Assembly: GCA_009841145.1 (NCBI GenBank)
Contig: VXMJ01000034.1
Span: 1-32,472 of the forward strand
Direction of reading: 5' to 3'
Origin: Caldilineaceae bacterium SB0661_bin_34
Lineage (GTDB): Bacteria > Chloroflexota > Anaerolineae > Caldilineales > Caldilineaceae
Length of the DNA stretch: 32,472 bases
This document shows positions 8,513 through 17,592 of this stretch, piece after piece. How positions within the stretch are numbered: position 1 is the stretch's first letter; the number at the start of each line of letters is the position of its first letter. The notes below the pieces were generated by a model. It was not told the DNA's origin, ran no database searches, and saw only the letters and a program-made list of their open reading frames with translations. The position numbers were made by a program, and so were the translations under genes.

Positions 8513-9628
8513 ATGGCAAAGCGAGACTACTACGAGGTGCTCGGCGTATCGCGCACCGCCAGCGGCAACGAAATCAAACGGGCCTTCCGCAAGATGGCCC
8601 AGCAGTTCCATCCCGACCGCAACAAGGAGGCTGACGCCGAAAGCCGGTTCAAGGAAGTGGCCGAGGCCTACCAGGTTCTGGGTGACGACCAGAAGCGCCA
8701 GATGTACGACCGCTACGGCCACGACGCCGAACGGATGACGGGTTCGCCGTTCGTGGACATGGGCGATGTCGGCAGCCTGTTCGAGCAATTCTTCGGCATG
8801 GGCATGGGGGGCTCCGGTGGCCGGACCCGGCGGGCCCGGGCCGGCAACGACCTCAAGGCCACGGTGAGCCTGAGTTTCGGCGAGGCGGCGTTCGGCGCAA
8901 CCAAGGACCTTGACATCGACATCCTGGATCTCTGCGACCGTTGCGATGGTTCCGGCGCCGAACCCGGGCATCCCCCCGAACCCTGCAGCCATTGCCATGG
9001 CCACGGGTCCGTACGGACGCGGCAGGAGGTTCCCCTGTTCGGCTCGGTGGTCAGCGAACAGACCTGCCCGGTATGCGGCGGATCTGGTCAGCAAATCACG
9101 CACCGGTGTCGGCAGTGCTACGGGGACAAGCGGACGCCGGTCTCCCGGACCGTCAACTTCTCGGTGCCGGCTGGTGTCAGCGACGGTCAGAGACTGCGAC
9201 TGTCGGGGCGGGGCGAGCCTGGATTCAATGGAGGCCCGCCTGGAGATCTCTACGTCGAATTCGACATCCGGCCCCACCCTACGTTCACCCGCGAGGGCAC
9301 GGACCTCCTACTGGACGTTCCCGTTACGGTGCCGCAGGCGACCCTGGGCACCGTTATAAGCATTCCCATGCTCGAGGGCGATGAGGAGCCGCTGGAGATT
9401 CCGCCCGGTACGCAGCCGGGTACCGTCTTTCGGAAACGGTCCAAGGGCATTCCCCGGCTCCAGTCCCATGGACGCGGTGACATGCTTATCACGGTGCAGG
9501 TTGTCATCCCCACCCGCCTTGACGAGCGTCAAAAGGAACTGTTCAGGGAACTCGCCGATGCCATAGGCGAGGAGGCCCACGGCGAGAAAAGAGGTTTCTT
9601 CTCGCGCATTCAGGAACTCCTGAGCTGA
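8513..9628 (+). CDS. dnaJ: Chaperone DnaJ (Hsp40)
   Basis: A co-chaperone that delivers unfolded clients to DnaK and stimulates its ATPase in the cytoplasm. At 371 residues it is of usual type I length. The J domain (about 1-70) has HPD at 33-35. A short Gly-rich linker with GMGMGGSGG follows. The zinc-finger domain shows CDRCDGSG, CSHCHGHG, CPVCGGSG and CRQCYGDK; the last repeat lacks its final Gly, although all eight zinc Cys are present. The client-binding and dimerisation domains follow. No strong Shine-Dalgarno precedes the ATG, so coupling to the small upstream gene is possible. dnaK and grpE are not in the window. prmA follows directly, an arrangement known from Firmicutes and other phyla. 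Confidence 0.97.
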   Translation: MAKRDYYEVLGVSRTASGNEIKRAFRKMAQQFHPDRNKEADAESRFKEVAEAYQVLGDDQKRQMYDRYGHDAERMTGSPFVDMGDVGSLFEQFFGMGMGGSGGRTRRARAGNDLKATVSLSFGEAAFGATKDLDIDILDLCDRCDGSGAEPGHPPEPCSHCHGHGSVRTRQEVPLFGSVVSEQTCPVCGGSGQQITHRCRQCYGDKRTPVSRTVNFSVPAGVSDGQRLRLSGRGEPGFNGGPPGDLYVEFDIRPHPTFTREGTDLLLDVPVTVPQATLGTVISIPMLEGDEEPLEIPPGTQPGTVFRKRSKGIPRLQSHGRGDMLITVQVVIPTRLDERQKELFRELADAIGEEAHGEKRGFFSRIQELLS

Positions 9629-9629
9629 G

Positions 9630-10646
9630 TTGATCCGGACCGGGCAGGACATTCGAGAAGCGAGCAACGCGCGTCCAGTCGTGGCCGGCCTGTTGCAAAT
9701 CAGCGTTTCGGTGGACACCGAAGGGGCGGAGGCGGTCTGTTCCCTGTTCAACGAACTGAACCGTCCAGTGACGGTTCCGTCCGGAACCCCGCATGCCGGG
9801 GGTTCGCGCGCGGTCATTGAAGCAACCGGGTTTCCGGACGATGCCGACCTGGAACCGCACGAAGTGACGATGGACATGGCACAGATCCTGAGCGTCAAGA
9901 CCTTCGTCGCTCCGGGGCCCGATGCGGAAGCTGTGGTGCAGCGCATCCGGGAAGGCCTGTACTGGCTTTCCCGCCTCCATCCCGTTTCCGAACCGACAGT
10001 TGAAGTTGTTGAGGACAAGGACTGGCAGGAAGCTTGGAAGGAGCACTACGCCGCGTTCGCGGTCGGGCGGTTGTTCCTGATTCAGCCGGCATGGGACGAG
10101 GCTGGCGCCACTCCGGCCGGCCGCCACGTGCTGCGGCTGAATCCGGGCATGGCCTTCGGTACAGGCCTGCATCCCTCCACACGGCTTTGCCTTGTGTTGT
10201 TGGAGGAATTGGATGTGCAAGGGGCTCGGGTGTTGGACGTGGGCACGGGAAGTGGAATCCTGGCCCTTGGCGCGCTCAAGCTGGGTGCTGCTCGGGTGGT
10301 GGCCACCGATACGGATCCGACCGCCTTGCCTGTCGTCGCGGAAAACGCCTCCTACAACGACGTTGCCTGCGGACCGGCCGGGCCCCTGGTACCGTTCGCA
10401 GGATCCTTGCCCCCATCTGCCGAATTCGATGTGGTGGTGGTGAACATTCTTCCCCACGTGATCGTGTCCCTGCTGGACCATGATTCACTTGCTTCCTACG
10501 TGGCACCAACCGGTCACTTGCTTCTGTCGGGCATCATTGATGGACGTCGGGCCGAAGTTGTGGATGCCTTGCAGCGACACGGTTTCAAAGTTTCCCTTGC
10601 CCGGCACGAAGAAGACTGGGTTGCACTTCTCGCCGCCCGCGGGTAG
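9630..10646 (+). CDS. prmA: Ribosomal protein L11 methyltransferase PrmA
   Basis: Uses S-adenosylmethionine to methylate ribosomal protein L11. The protein is 338 residues if it starts at TTG 9630, just after the dnaJ stop. The family N-terminus (LLQISVSVD) begins about 21 residues in, so a later start such as GTG 9681 is possible; neither has a good ribosome-binding site. The N-terminal L11-recognition domain leads into NPGMAFGTGLHPST, then the SAM-binding VLDVGTGSGILALGALKLGA and the catalytic-loop motif VVNILPHVI. The near-zero gap to dnaJ indicates one operon and translational coupling. The closing residues (WVALLAARG) match the usual end of the family. Confidence 0.93.
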   Translation: MIRTGQDIREASNARPVVAGLLQISVSVDTEGAEAVCSLFNELNRPVTVPSGTPHAGGSRAVIEATGFPDDADLEPHEVTMDMAQILSVKTFVAPGPDAEAVVQRIREGLYWLSRLHPVSEPTVEVVEDKDWQEAWKEHYAAFAVGRLFLIQPAWDEAGATPAGRHVLRLNPGMAFGTGLHPSTRLCLVLLEELDVQGARVLDVGTGSGILALGALKLGAARVVATDTDPTALPVVAENASYNDVACGPAGPLVPFAGSLPPSAEFDVVVVNILPHVIVSLLDHDSLASYVAPTGHLLLSGIIDGRRAEVVDALQRHGFKVSLARHEEDWVALLAARG

Positions 10647-10704
10647 CCAACGCCGGGGCGGAGTTGTTCTGGCAGTATCGACCGGTGCCGGGCCGGCGGC
10701 TGTT

Positions 10705-10710
10705 TATAAT
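10705..10710 (+). promoter_or_regulatory. -10 box of trxB promoter
   Basis: A perfect TATAAT in an AT-rich island between prmA and trxB, placing the transcript start near 10717 and leaving a leader of about 44 nt. No TTGACA-like -35 is visible 16-18 bp upstream; that stretch is GC-rich. Confidence 0.5.
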
Positions 10711-10760
10711 TTTGTTCGCATCAGGTCGCGTTTCCCAGCCGCATCAGGAGCCCTCTTTCA

Positions 10761-11795
10761 ATGACCTTCTCCCCCAATGGCGCCAGCGCCGACGCACATG
10801 TCCACGACGTTCTGATCATTGGCAGCGGTCCGGCCGGATTCACTGCCGGGCTCTATGCGGCCCGCGCCAACCTGAACCCGATTCTCTTCACGGGCCAGGA
10901 GTACGGCGGCCAGGTCTCCCTGACCTACGAAATTGAGAACTATCCGGGATTCCCGGAGGCTCTCGGCGGCCCCGAATTGGTGGAACGGATGAAGCTGCAG
11001 GCGGAACGGTTCGGGCTCAAGGTCGAATTCGACTATGTAACCGAGCTTGACGTGGACGAACATCCGTTTACTCTCCGCACGGAGGCGGGCAAGGTGTACC
11101 GAACCCGTTCGGTCATCGCCTCCACGGGCGCGCGTCCCCGATACCTGCATATTCCAGGCGAAGAGGAACTGACCGGGCGCGGCGTGAGCTACTGCGCTAC
11201 ATGCGACGGGTTTTTCTTCAGGGACAAGGATGTCGTGGTGGTCGGAGGAGGCGACAGCGCCTTGGAAGAAGGGTTGTTCCTGACCAAGTTCGCCAGTCGC
11301 GTCCGGGTCATCCATCGACGCGACGAATTCCGGGCCTCCAAGATCCTGCAGGACCGGGCCACGAAGCACGACAAGGTGGAGTTCGTCCTCAACAAGGTTG
11401 TGACCTCCATCCACGCCGGCGAAGAGGGCACGGTCACCAATATCGACCTCAGGGATACGGTCGACGGGGCAGACAGCAACATTGAGACCGACGGCGTCTT
11501 CATCTTCATCGGCCACATCCCCAACAACGATCTGTACCGGAACGACTTCCACCTCGACGACGAAGGCTATCTGGTGACCGACAAGCACATGCGCACCAAC
11601 GTCCCCGGGGTTTTTGCCGCCGGCGAGATCCAGGACAAGGTCTTCAAGCAGGTTGCCACCAGTGTGGGGCAGGGCTGTGCGGCCGCCATGCAGGCTGGGA
11701 AGTTCATCGAGGATCTGGAAACCCATCCGTTCGCAGGCAAACACGCGGATCCGCGCGAACTGGATCCGGATGTGCTGTCCTTCGCCCACGCCTAG
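10761..11795 (+). CDS. trxB: Thioredoxin-disulfide reductase
   Basis: An FAD enzyme that passes electrons from NADPH to thioredoxin, maintaining thiol balance in the cytoplasm. The 344-residue chain has an FAD-binding GSGPAG (21-26), the redox pair C145-A-T-C148, an NADPH-site [11 protein letters not shown], and [10 protein letters not shown] with the Arg pair typical of NADPH use. The second FAD motif near the C-terminus reads [25 protein letters not shown] lies 10 nt before the ATG, and the gene has its own TATAAT. The N-terminal ten residues are an unconserved extension. No thioredoxin gene is adjacent. All key residues are intact. Confidence 0.96.
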   Translation: MTFSPNGASADAHVHDVLIIGSGPAGFTAGLYAARANLNPILFTGQEYGGQVSLTYEIENYPGFPEALGGPELVERMKLQAERFGLKVEFDYVTELDVDEHPFTLRTEAGKVYRTRSVIASTGARPRYLHIPGEEELTGRGVSYCATCDGFFFRDKDVVVVGGGDSALEEGLFLTKFASRVRVIHRRDEFRASKILQDRATKHDKVEFVLNKVVTSIHAGEEGTVTNIDLRDTVDGADSNIETDGVFIFIGHIPNNDLYRNDFHLDDEGYLVTDKHMRTNVPGVFAAGEIQDKVFKQVATSVGQGCAAAMQAGKFIEDLETHPFAGKHADPRELDPDVLSFAHA

Positions 11796-11865
11796 TCCCT
11801 GGCCGGGCTCAGGATCCGGCTGTTGGATGCGGACGACCTGAAGCGGCTTGGCCGCGACGGGCTGT

Positions 11866-13485
11866 ATGTCCTCCAACCCGCGGGCGGCAGCAGATGTGGC
11901 TGCCCCCGAACCCGAAGGCGCCACGGCGCGCAACGCCGGCCTGCTCGCGGCCGGATCCCTGGCAGGCCGCGCTCTGGGACTTGTGCGCGAAATCACGATT
12001 ACGCGTCTGTTCGGCCAAAGTGGCCGGGTCAGCGCGTTTGTGGTGGCCAGCCAGATTCCGGTCATGTTGCATGACCTGATCGTCGGCGGCTATGTGAGCG
12101 CGGCGTTCGTACCGGTTCTGGCGGCCAGGCTGGAGGCCGATGGCAGGTCGGGTTATGGTCGCTTGGTCTCCGCGCTCCTGTTTGCGTTTGGCCTGATTTT
12201 GCTGGGTGTGGCGACCCTGATGCTGTGGTTTGCCGATCCCATTGCCCGGATCATGGCAGGGGGATTTGCCCGGTTCAGTCCCGAACTGCTCGACGAAACG
12301 GCTGTCATGGTGCGATGGATGACCCCCGTCCTGTGGTTGATCGGGATGTCCGGCGTCCTGAATTCGATCCTGTTCGCGATGGATCGCTTCAGTTGGCCGG
12401 CGGTGGCCAATGCCACGGTGAACATCGGAATCATCGCCATCGCGCCGCTCTGGGCTCGCGAGCAAGGCGTGATGGTTTTGGTGTGGGGCTTGTGGGCCGG
12501 TCATGCGCTGCAAGCGCTGATTTTGGCCGCGGACTTGAAACGGGCCGTCCGGCGGCTGTTCAGCAACGTGTTCGATCCCGGCTTGTGGCGACTGTTCCGG
12601 CGCTATGTGCCGATCATCGCCAGCCTTGTGGTCAGTCAGGTTCAGGTCCTGATGGACCGGCGTTTCGCCAGCGGTACCGGGTTGTCGAGCATTGCCTGGA
12701 TGAGAACTGCGACCACGTTGCAACAGCTGCCGCTGGGCCTGATCAGCTTTTCGATTGGGTTGGCTACCTTGCCGGGTCTCGCCCGCAGCCATGCCGGGGC
12801 CCGCGGCAGCGAATTCCGTAGCCGAACGGTCGCGTCCCTGAGTCAGGTTCTGCTGTGGATAACACCGGTGCTCGTCTGCATGGCACTGTTGGGCGAACCC
12901 ATCGTCAGACTGCTGTTCGAACGCGGTGCGTTCACGGTGGTGGACACGGCCGGCGTGCTTCCGGCGGTCCGGATATATCTGATTGGTGCGTTCTGCGCTG
13001 CCTTGGATCAGCTGCTCAACAATGCGTTCTACGCGCGCCAAAACACCCTGGTGCCAGCGCTGGTGGGGATGGTCAGCGTCCTGGCCTACTTTGTGGCCGC
13101 GTTCCTGCTACTCGAAGGGTTCGGCTATCTGGGCCTTGTTTGGGCGGACACCGCCAAACACGCGGTCCACATGATTGTGATGTTGGTGCTGGTCGGACGG
13201 AGGGGATTTGGTACCTGGCATGGCTTGGCCGTGGAGCTGATTCCTCTGGCGTGGCGGCTGGCGATTGGGGGTTCACTGTGCCTGGCCGCGATTGTTTTAA
13301 TTCGATGGGCAGTCGCCGCGGTGATGTCTCCGTCTGCTGGGCATGATCTGGTTGACATTGCGCTGTCAGGCGGCGTTGGTTGCGCAGTCTACTTCGGTTG
13401 CCTTCTTGTATTGCGCACTACCGAGTTGGTTGAACTGGCCCAATACGCCAAGAGCCAACTCCCTTGGCTGCGGCCGGGTCCATGA
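11866..13485 (+). CDS. murJ: Lipid II flippase MurJ (MviN)
   Basis: An integral membrane protein that moves the peptidoglycan precursor lipid II to the outer face of the membrane. It has 539 residues with many hydrophobic helices. Family landmarks are the N-terminal AGSLAGRALGLVREI, then GQSGRVSAFVVASQIP and NNAFYARQNT in the C-terminal half. The ATG at 11866 is chosen because the membrane domain starts about 25 residues later, as usual; a TTG at 11848 is possible. Neither has a clear Shine-Dalgarno. It follows trxB by about 70 bp on the same strand and may share its transcript. It belongs to the MOP exporter superfamily, where O-antigen flippases are more distant relatives, but the N-terminal signature favours MurJ. 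Confidence 0.92.
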   Translation: MSSNPRAAADVAAPEPEGATARNAGLLAAGSLAGRALGLVREITITRLFGQSGRVSAFVVASQIPVMLHDLIVGGYVSAAFVPVLAARLEADGRSGYGRLVSALLFAFGLILLGVATLMLWFADPIARIMAGGFARFSPELLDETAVMVRWMTPVLWLIGMSGVLNSILFAMDRFSWPAVANATVNIGIIAIAPLWAREQGVMVLVWGLWAGHALQALILAADLKRAVRRLFSNVFDPGLWRLFRRYVPIIASLVVSQVQVLMDRRFASGTGLSSIAWMRTATTLQQLPLGLISFSIGLATLPGLARSHAGARGSEFRSRTVASLSQVLLWITPVLVCMALLGEPIVRLLFERGAFTVVDTAGVLPAVRIYLIGAFCAALDQLLNNAFYARQNTLVPALVGMVSVLAYFVAAFLLLEGFGYLGLVWADTAKHAVHMIVMLVLVGRRGFGTWHGLAVELIPLAWRLAIGGSLCLAAIVLIRWAVAAVMSPSAGHDLVDIALSGGVGCAVYFGCLLVLRTTELVELAQYAKSQLPWLRPGP

Positions 13486-13862
13486 CGGCACAACCATTCT
13501 TGGAACCTAGTGGAAACGGGCTTGGCGGCCAATCTGCTCTTGTTCACGGTTCCTGACGGGAACGCCCCTGGCGGTGCAGCAGCCCTGGTTCCGGAGCGCG
13601 GGGGCCGACGCAGCGCGTACTGTTCTGCAGGCACGGTTTCAGATTTGTTGATAACGGGTCCGGAGCAATAGGTGGTCATGGTCACGCTGTGCCGACATGT
13701 CGTCGACAACCGTCGGTACCGGACGCGATGGGCCAGATAACTGAGCTCTCTACAACAAGCGAATCTCTGCATCGACGAGATTGAAACCGTGCCCATGGAC
13801 TTCAGGCCCCGCCTGCGGTGGCTATACTGTGGGCACATGGAGCAGGCAGCAGGAGGCCCGCC
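13486..13862. other. 377-bp intergenic region
   Basis: No credible coding frame, terminator or RNA gene is seen between murJ and the second Uma2 gene. The only recognisable element is the TATACT -10 at its right end. Confidence 0.4.
13823..13828 (+). promoter_or_regulatory. -10 box for the second Uma2 gene
   Basis: TATACT in the context GGCTATACTGTG, 34 nt before the chosen ATG. The spacing mirrors the first Uma2 gene, where TAGAAT lies 31 nt before its ATG. Confidence 0.4.
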
Positions 13863-15005
13863 ATGTCCGACGTCGCCAAGACCGCAACCGGAGAAGCGCA
13901 GCCCCAGGGTGCCCACGCGGCTCCGCAGGAGGCATTGCCACACTGGAGTTTGGCTCCGTCCACTTGGCCGGGAGCGGACACGCCGGCCTCCTACCCCGCC
14001 CGCGCCTGGCGCGCGCGGGCCCGCGTGCAGGTGTGGCCGGCCTGGCAGGCATGTCTGCAAACCCTCTCGCACTACGACCCGGACCACGTATACGACCCGG
14101 GACATGAGTACGAGGAGGATTGGACCACAGACCCCACCTACCGCCGGGACGGGATGCGTCTGTACCGGTTTGACAGGGAGGGGTTCCTGATGCCGCCTGG
14201 CAGTTTCCACAGCCGGTTCATCGACCTGGTGCTCCAAACCCTGTGCCTGGTCCTGGGGCGTCGCGTGTGCCGCGAGCCGGACCTGCACTTCCCGTCCCGG
14301 CTGGGCCAGGACCTGGGACTGTTGACCCAGGGGAGCGAACCCTGTCGGCGGGTCGTTCCGGATCTGGCGGTCATGCCGTCGTCGTGGACTCTCGCCGAGG
14401 CGCGGGAGCGGACGGTGGACGAGCGCATCATCCGCATGGATGGGGGCGATCCGGCCCCGGAACTGGTGGTGGAAGTGGTCTCGCGCTCCACCGAAGCCAA
14501 GGACTTCGAGGACAACCTGTCCCTGTATGCGGCTCTGGGCATCCCCGAATACCTGCTGGTCGAAACCGGTGAATTCAAGACCGACCCCAGCATGTGGCTG
14601 TTTCGGCGCGCCGACACGGACGGGACCTACCACATGGCGGAGAGTGGTCTCGCTGTGACCGCATGCAACACCCCCATGCGTCTACGGCCGGCGGAGGTTC
14701 CCGGCAACGTGCCCGTATTCCAGTGCCAGGATCCCGATACCCGACAGTGGCATGATCACGAGGGCAGCATCGAACGCCGGGGAGAACGCCGAGGGGAAGT
14801 CCACACCGCCCTGCAGGTGCTGGATGCCGTCCTGCCCTCCCTGTCCCCGACCGACCGGGCGCGCATCGAAGCCTCCTGGCTGGAGGCCGGCTTGCCCGCC
14901 GCGGCCGTGCAACGCATCCTGTCCCTGCAGGGCGAGCCCGACCGCTGGCGCGAACTCCTGGCAACGCCGTTCGCAGGCTCCGGTACGAACGAATCCGGGA
15001 ATTAA
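13863..15005 (+). CDS. Uma2-family PD-(D/E)XK-like protein (paralog 2, Lys replaced)
   Basis: A 380-residue paralog of the protein at 2296-3507. The start has AGGAGG 6 nt upstream. Shared features are HEYEEDWTTDP (81-91), the VVPDLAV segment (PD at 166-167), VVEVVSRST with E204, LYAALGIPEY, and the C-terminal tail pattern LP..SP.D..RI...W...G.P...QRIL. Where family members and the paralog have Lys before the LY (GEKxxLY type), this protein has Asn218 (EDNLSLY). If that Lys is catalytic, nuclease activity may be lost or altered. The Glu-rich heptads of the paralog are shortened to ERRGERRGE. It sits alone between core genes. Function is unknown. Confidence 0.78.
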   Translation: MSDVAKTATGEAQPQGAHAAPQEALPHWSLAPSTWPGADTPASYPARAWRARARVQVWPAWQACLQTLSHYDPDHVYDPGHEYEEDWTTDPTYRRDGMRLYRFDREGFLMPPGSFHSRFIDLVLQTLCLVLGRRVCREPDLHFPSRLGQDLGLLTQGSEPCRRVVPDLAVMPSSWTLAEARERTVDERIIRMDGGDPAPELVVEVVSRSTEAKDFEDNLSLYAALGIPEYLLVETGEFKTDPSMWLFRRADTDGTYHMAESGLAVTACNTPMRLRPAEVPGNVPVFQCQDPDTRQWHDHEGSIERRGERRGEVHTALQVLDAVLPSLSPTDRARIEASWLEAGLPAAAVQRILSLQGEPDRWRELLATPFAGSGTNESGN

Positions 15006-15449
15006 TCCCCTGCCATCCCTCCCCGCGAACTCCGGTAGGGCACAGCCGCCCCGCCGTCTCCGCAACCGACAACGGGCCGGAAGCTCCACAGGCACGCGAT
15101 CAGGGCCGCCGGTGCTGAAGCTGCTTTGACACCGGCTGGAATCCTGGTTGGGTATCCTCGGGGGGCGGTTCAAGCCCAAGGTACGTCTGGCGGGGGATTT
15201 GGGACGGAGGCAGGGGCCTGAACTTGGTGCGCGTGCCGGCGGATGCCATGGTCTCGAATCTGGCCAACGGATCTTGTCTACCCAAGGACGCTGCCGAGGA
15301 CGGCCTTGAATCAATGTCAACGGGATTGAAACAGTGTCTCAGGTTCGGTGGGCCTCTCCGTGATGCCCGGATTCAATGTAGAATGGGCATTCACCGCCAA
15401 CACTCCGCACGGAAGCCCGTGCACCTGTTTCTTTGAGGATCGCTTGTCC
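15006..15449. other. 444-bp intergenic region with promoter
   Basis: There is no convincing coding frame. A TTGACA near 15127 has no -10 at proper spacing. The right end holds the TGTAGAAT promoter and the GAGG site for the small gene at 15450. Confidence 0.4.
15356..15384 (+). promoter_or_regulatory. Promoter with TGTAGAAT -10, twin of the one before 8282
   Basis: CTCCGTG (15356-15362), 16 bp, then TAGAAT (15379-15384) with TG before it and GGGCA after it. The layout and several flanking bases match 8209-8237. The predicted transcript start is near 15391, about 59 nt before the ATG. Confidence 0.45.
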
Positions 15450-15731
15450 ATGTCCAAACGCAAGCGCCAACGCAGTCGAGGTCGGCAACGAGGCCAAGCT
15501 GCCGGTTCAAGGCCCAATCGCGTCGCCAGGCAATTGCCGCGACAGGAGGTGCCGCCAGTCCGGGAGGTCGCGGTGCCGGTTGCCGCATCACCGGCCAAGT
15601 CCCCGGTGGCGTCGGCGACGGCCGCTTGGAAGGAACAGTATGGTTACGTGGGCCGGGATCTCAAGTTGATGTCGGTCACCTCGGCCGTCCTCTTCGCCGC
15701 GATCGTGGTTGCCAGTTTCTATCTCCGCTAG
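15450..15731 (+). CDS. Small basic protein with C-terminal membrane anchor
   Basis: A 93-residue protein whose first half is very rich in Arg, Gln, Pro and Ala (SKRKRQRSRGRQRG), followed by a polar segment (YGYVGRDLKL) and one C-terminal transmembrane helix ending YLR. It is therefore probably a tail-anchored protein with a positively charged cytoplasmic arm that could contact nucleic acid or phospholipid. GAGG lies 11 nt upstream, and a TTG at 15444 is an alternative start. The segment between Arg arm and helix looks like the conserved core. The function is not recognised, though the promoter and composition favour a real gene. Confidence 0.6.
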   Translation: MSKRKRQRSRGRQRGQAAGSRPNRVARQLPRQEVPPVREVAVPVAASPAKSPVASATAAWKEQYGYVGRDLKLMSVTSAVLFAAIVVASFYLR

Positions 15732-15837
15732 GTTCCTGTGCGGCCGAGGCGGGACAGCGGTCGCAGCCGAGATGTCTCGCTCGCCGGCACAGGCGGGCAC
15801 CGCGGTGCGGGAAGGCAACCCACACCGGATCTGATCC

Positions 15838-16056
15838 ATGAAGCTGCGCTGGCTGCTGTTACTACTCCTGATCGCGGTTGTCTTTGCCGTGTTGAAACCC
15901 GGCAGCACGTGGCAGGAGTTGAAGCGGTCCTGGGCCCGGCGTGAGTGGATAGTTACCGTATTGCTCGTGGCTGTTCTCGGCTACTTGGCATGGGGTCTGT
16001 ACAACGCGGTGTCGTCCGGGGTTCTGACCATCGGTTTCAGCCCGGCCCGGGGTTGA
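15838..16056 (+). CDS. Small two-helix membrane protein, unknown function
   Basis: A 72-residue protein with a strongly hydrophobic N-terminal helix (RWLLLLLLIAVVFAV), a charged middle (WQELKRSWARREW) and a second helix (about 39-57), ending in a short polar tail. The ribosome-binding site is weak. It lies about 106 bp after the stop of the previous small membrane protein and about 105 bp before the GH4 gene, all in the same direction, so the three may be co-transcribed. No family is recognised. The amphipathic and charged pattern is typical of real small membrane proteins. Confidence 0.55.
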   Translation: MKLRWLLLLLLIAVVFAVLKPGSTWQELKRSWARREWIVTVLLVAVLGYLAWGLYNAVSSGVLTIGFSPARG

Positions 16057-16161
16057 TGGAACATTGAATCGAGGTGAAGACGCGACAGGTTCGTCCGACC
16101 TTGCCGCTTGTCGTCGCCATCCTGCCTCCACCCGAATTTCCAGTTCTCCAAGGGTACGAAC

Positions 16162-17559
16162 ATGGCCAAAATCGCTTTCATCGGTGCCGGCAGCACGGTT
16201 TTCGCCAAGACCCTACTGGGCGACATTCTTGGATACCCGGCCCTCCAGAATGCCGAAATCGCCCTGTTCGACATTGATCGTGAACGGCTGGCAACCTCCG
16301 AGGTGGTGGCTCACAAAGTGGCATCCGTCCTGGATGCCTCCCCGCGCATCGTAGCCACGACCGACCGCCGGACGGCCCTGCAGGATGCAGACTACGCGAT
16401 CAACATGGTGCAGATCGGCGGGTATCGGCCCGGAACCGTGAACGACTTCGAAATCCCGGCCCGGTACGGGTTGCAGCAGACCATTGGCGACACACTGGGT
16501 ATCGGCGGAATCATGCGCGGCCTGAGAACCATCCACTTCCTGCTTGACCTGTGCGCGGACATGGAGGCCGTCTGTCCGGAGGTTATGTTCCTCAACTATT
16601 CCAATCCCATGGCCATGAACTGCTGGGCCATCAGCCGCGCGTCCGACATCCGGACGGTGGGGTTGTGCCACAGCGTTCAGGGCACGGCTGCCATGCTGGC
16701 CCGGCACATCGACGTGCCGATTGGGGAGGTCGACTATCTCTGTGCCGGCATCAACCACATGGCCTTCTACCTCGACTTTCGGCGCCGGAACGGCGCCGAG
16801 GGCGAGGACCTGTACCCGCAACTGCATCGAGTGGTGGCCGACGGGCGCGTGCCGGAGGACAACCGGGTCCGATACGACATGCTCACGCGCACCGGGTATT
16901 TCGTCACGGAGTCCAGCGAGCACTTCGCCGAGTACGTTCCGTGGTACATCAAGCGCGACCGCGCCGATCTGATCGAGGCCATGAACGTGCCGATCGACGA
17001 GTACCTGCGTCGTTGCGAAGTTCAGATTACCGGTTGGCGCTACATGAAGCGCAAGATCGAGGATCCCAATGCGGATCTGACGGAGGAATTCCTGCAGGCC
17101 ATGGCCGAGGCCGGGGTCCCTGAGGACCATCTGCCGCGGGCGCGCCATGGCTTTGAGAACATGTACGAGATTGAGCGGAGCCACGAGTACGGCTCCCAGA
17201 TCATCCATGCCATGGAAACCGGCGAGGAGGATCTCATCTACGGCAATGTGCGCAACGGCGATCTAATCGGCAACCTTCCGGCGGACTGCTGCGTGGAGGT
17301 TCCCTGCAAGGTGGACCGCGATGGCCTGCACCCGCAGGCGGTGGGCGAACTCCCGCCCCACCTGGCTGCTCTGATGCAGACAAACATCAACGTGCAGGCC
17401 TTGACCGTGGAAGCTGCCCTGACCCGGAACCGGGATCACGTCTACCATGCCGCCATGCTGGATCCTCATACGGCCGCGGAACTGGACCTGGACCAAATCT
17501 GGTCCATGGTCGACGAACTCCTGGAAGCCCATGCCGATTATCTGCCCGCCTATGCGTAG
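16162..17559 (+). CDS. melA: Glycoside hydrolase family 4 alpha-galactosidase (MelA type)
   Basis: An NAD+- and divalent-metal-dependent hydrolase that cleaves alpha-galactosides such as melibiose in the cytoplasm by an oxidation-elimination mechanism. It has 465 residues. The start is set by AAGGG about 7 nt upstream and the immediate Rossmann motif KIAFIGAGS. Other landmarks are NYSNPMAMN, the metal-binding LCHSVQG (C169, H170), CAGINHMAFYL (N198, H199), and RTGYFVTESSEHFAEYVPWY. These match bacterial MelA more closely than the 6-phospho-glucosidases of the family. GH4 substrate specificity can shift, so alpha-galactoside is likely but not certain. No sugar transporter is adjacent. Confidence 0.9.
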   Translation: MAKIAFIGAGSTVFAKTLLGDILGYPALQNAEIALFDIDRERLATSEVVAHKVASVLDASPRIVATTDRRTALQDADYAINMVQIGGYRPGTVNDFEIPARYGLQQTIGDTLGIGGIMRGLRTIHFLLDLCADMEAVCPEVMFLNYSNPMAMNCWAISRASDIRTVGLCHSVQGTAAMLARHIDVPIGEVDYLCAGINHMAFYLDFRRRNGAEGEDLYPQLHRVVADGRVPEDNRVRYDMLTRTGYFVTESSEHFAEYVPWYIKRDRADLIEAMNVPIDEYLRRCEVQITGWRYMKRKIEDPNADLTEEFLQAMAEAGVPEDHLPRARHGFENMYEIERSHEYGSQIIHAMETGEEDLIYGNVRNGDLIGNLPADCCVEVPCKVDRDGLHPQAVGELPPHLAALMQTNINVQALTVEAALTRNRDHVYHAAMLDPHTAAELDLDQIWSMVDELLEAHADYLPAYA

Positions 17560-17592
17560 GCTTGAGGGCTGTGGCCGGCGCGTGTCGCAAGG

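Noticed and set aside
7997..9277. Long open frame antisense to dnaJ
   Set aside because: Its codons mirror the GC-rich third positions of dnaJ, and it has no recognisable motif. dnaJ on the other strand is certain.
11823..12074. Plus-strand frame starting LDADDLKRLGRDGLYVL between trxB and murJ
   Set aside because: The first 20 residues look protein-like, but the frame then turns Arg/Pro-rich and overlaps murJ out of frame.
15127..15154. TTGACA with TATCCT downstream in the gap before 15450
   Set aside because: The spacing is 21 bp, too long for a standard promoter, and no gene starts soon after it.
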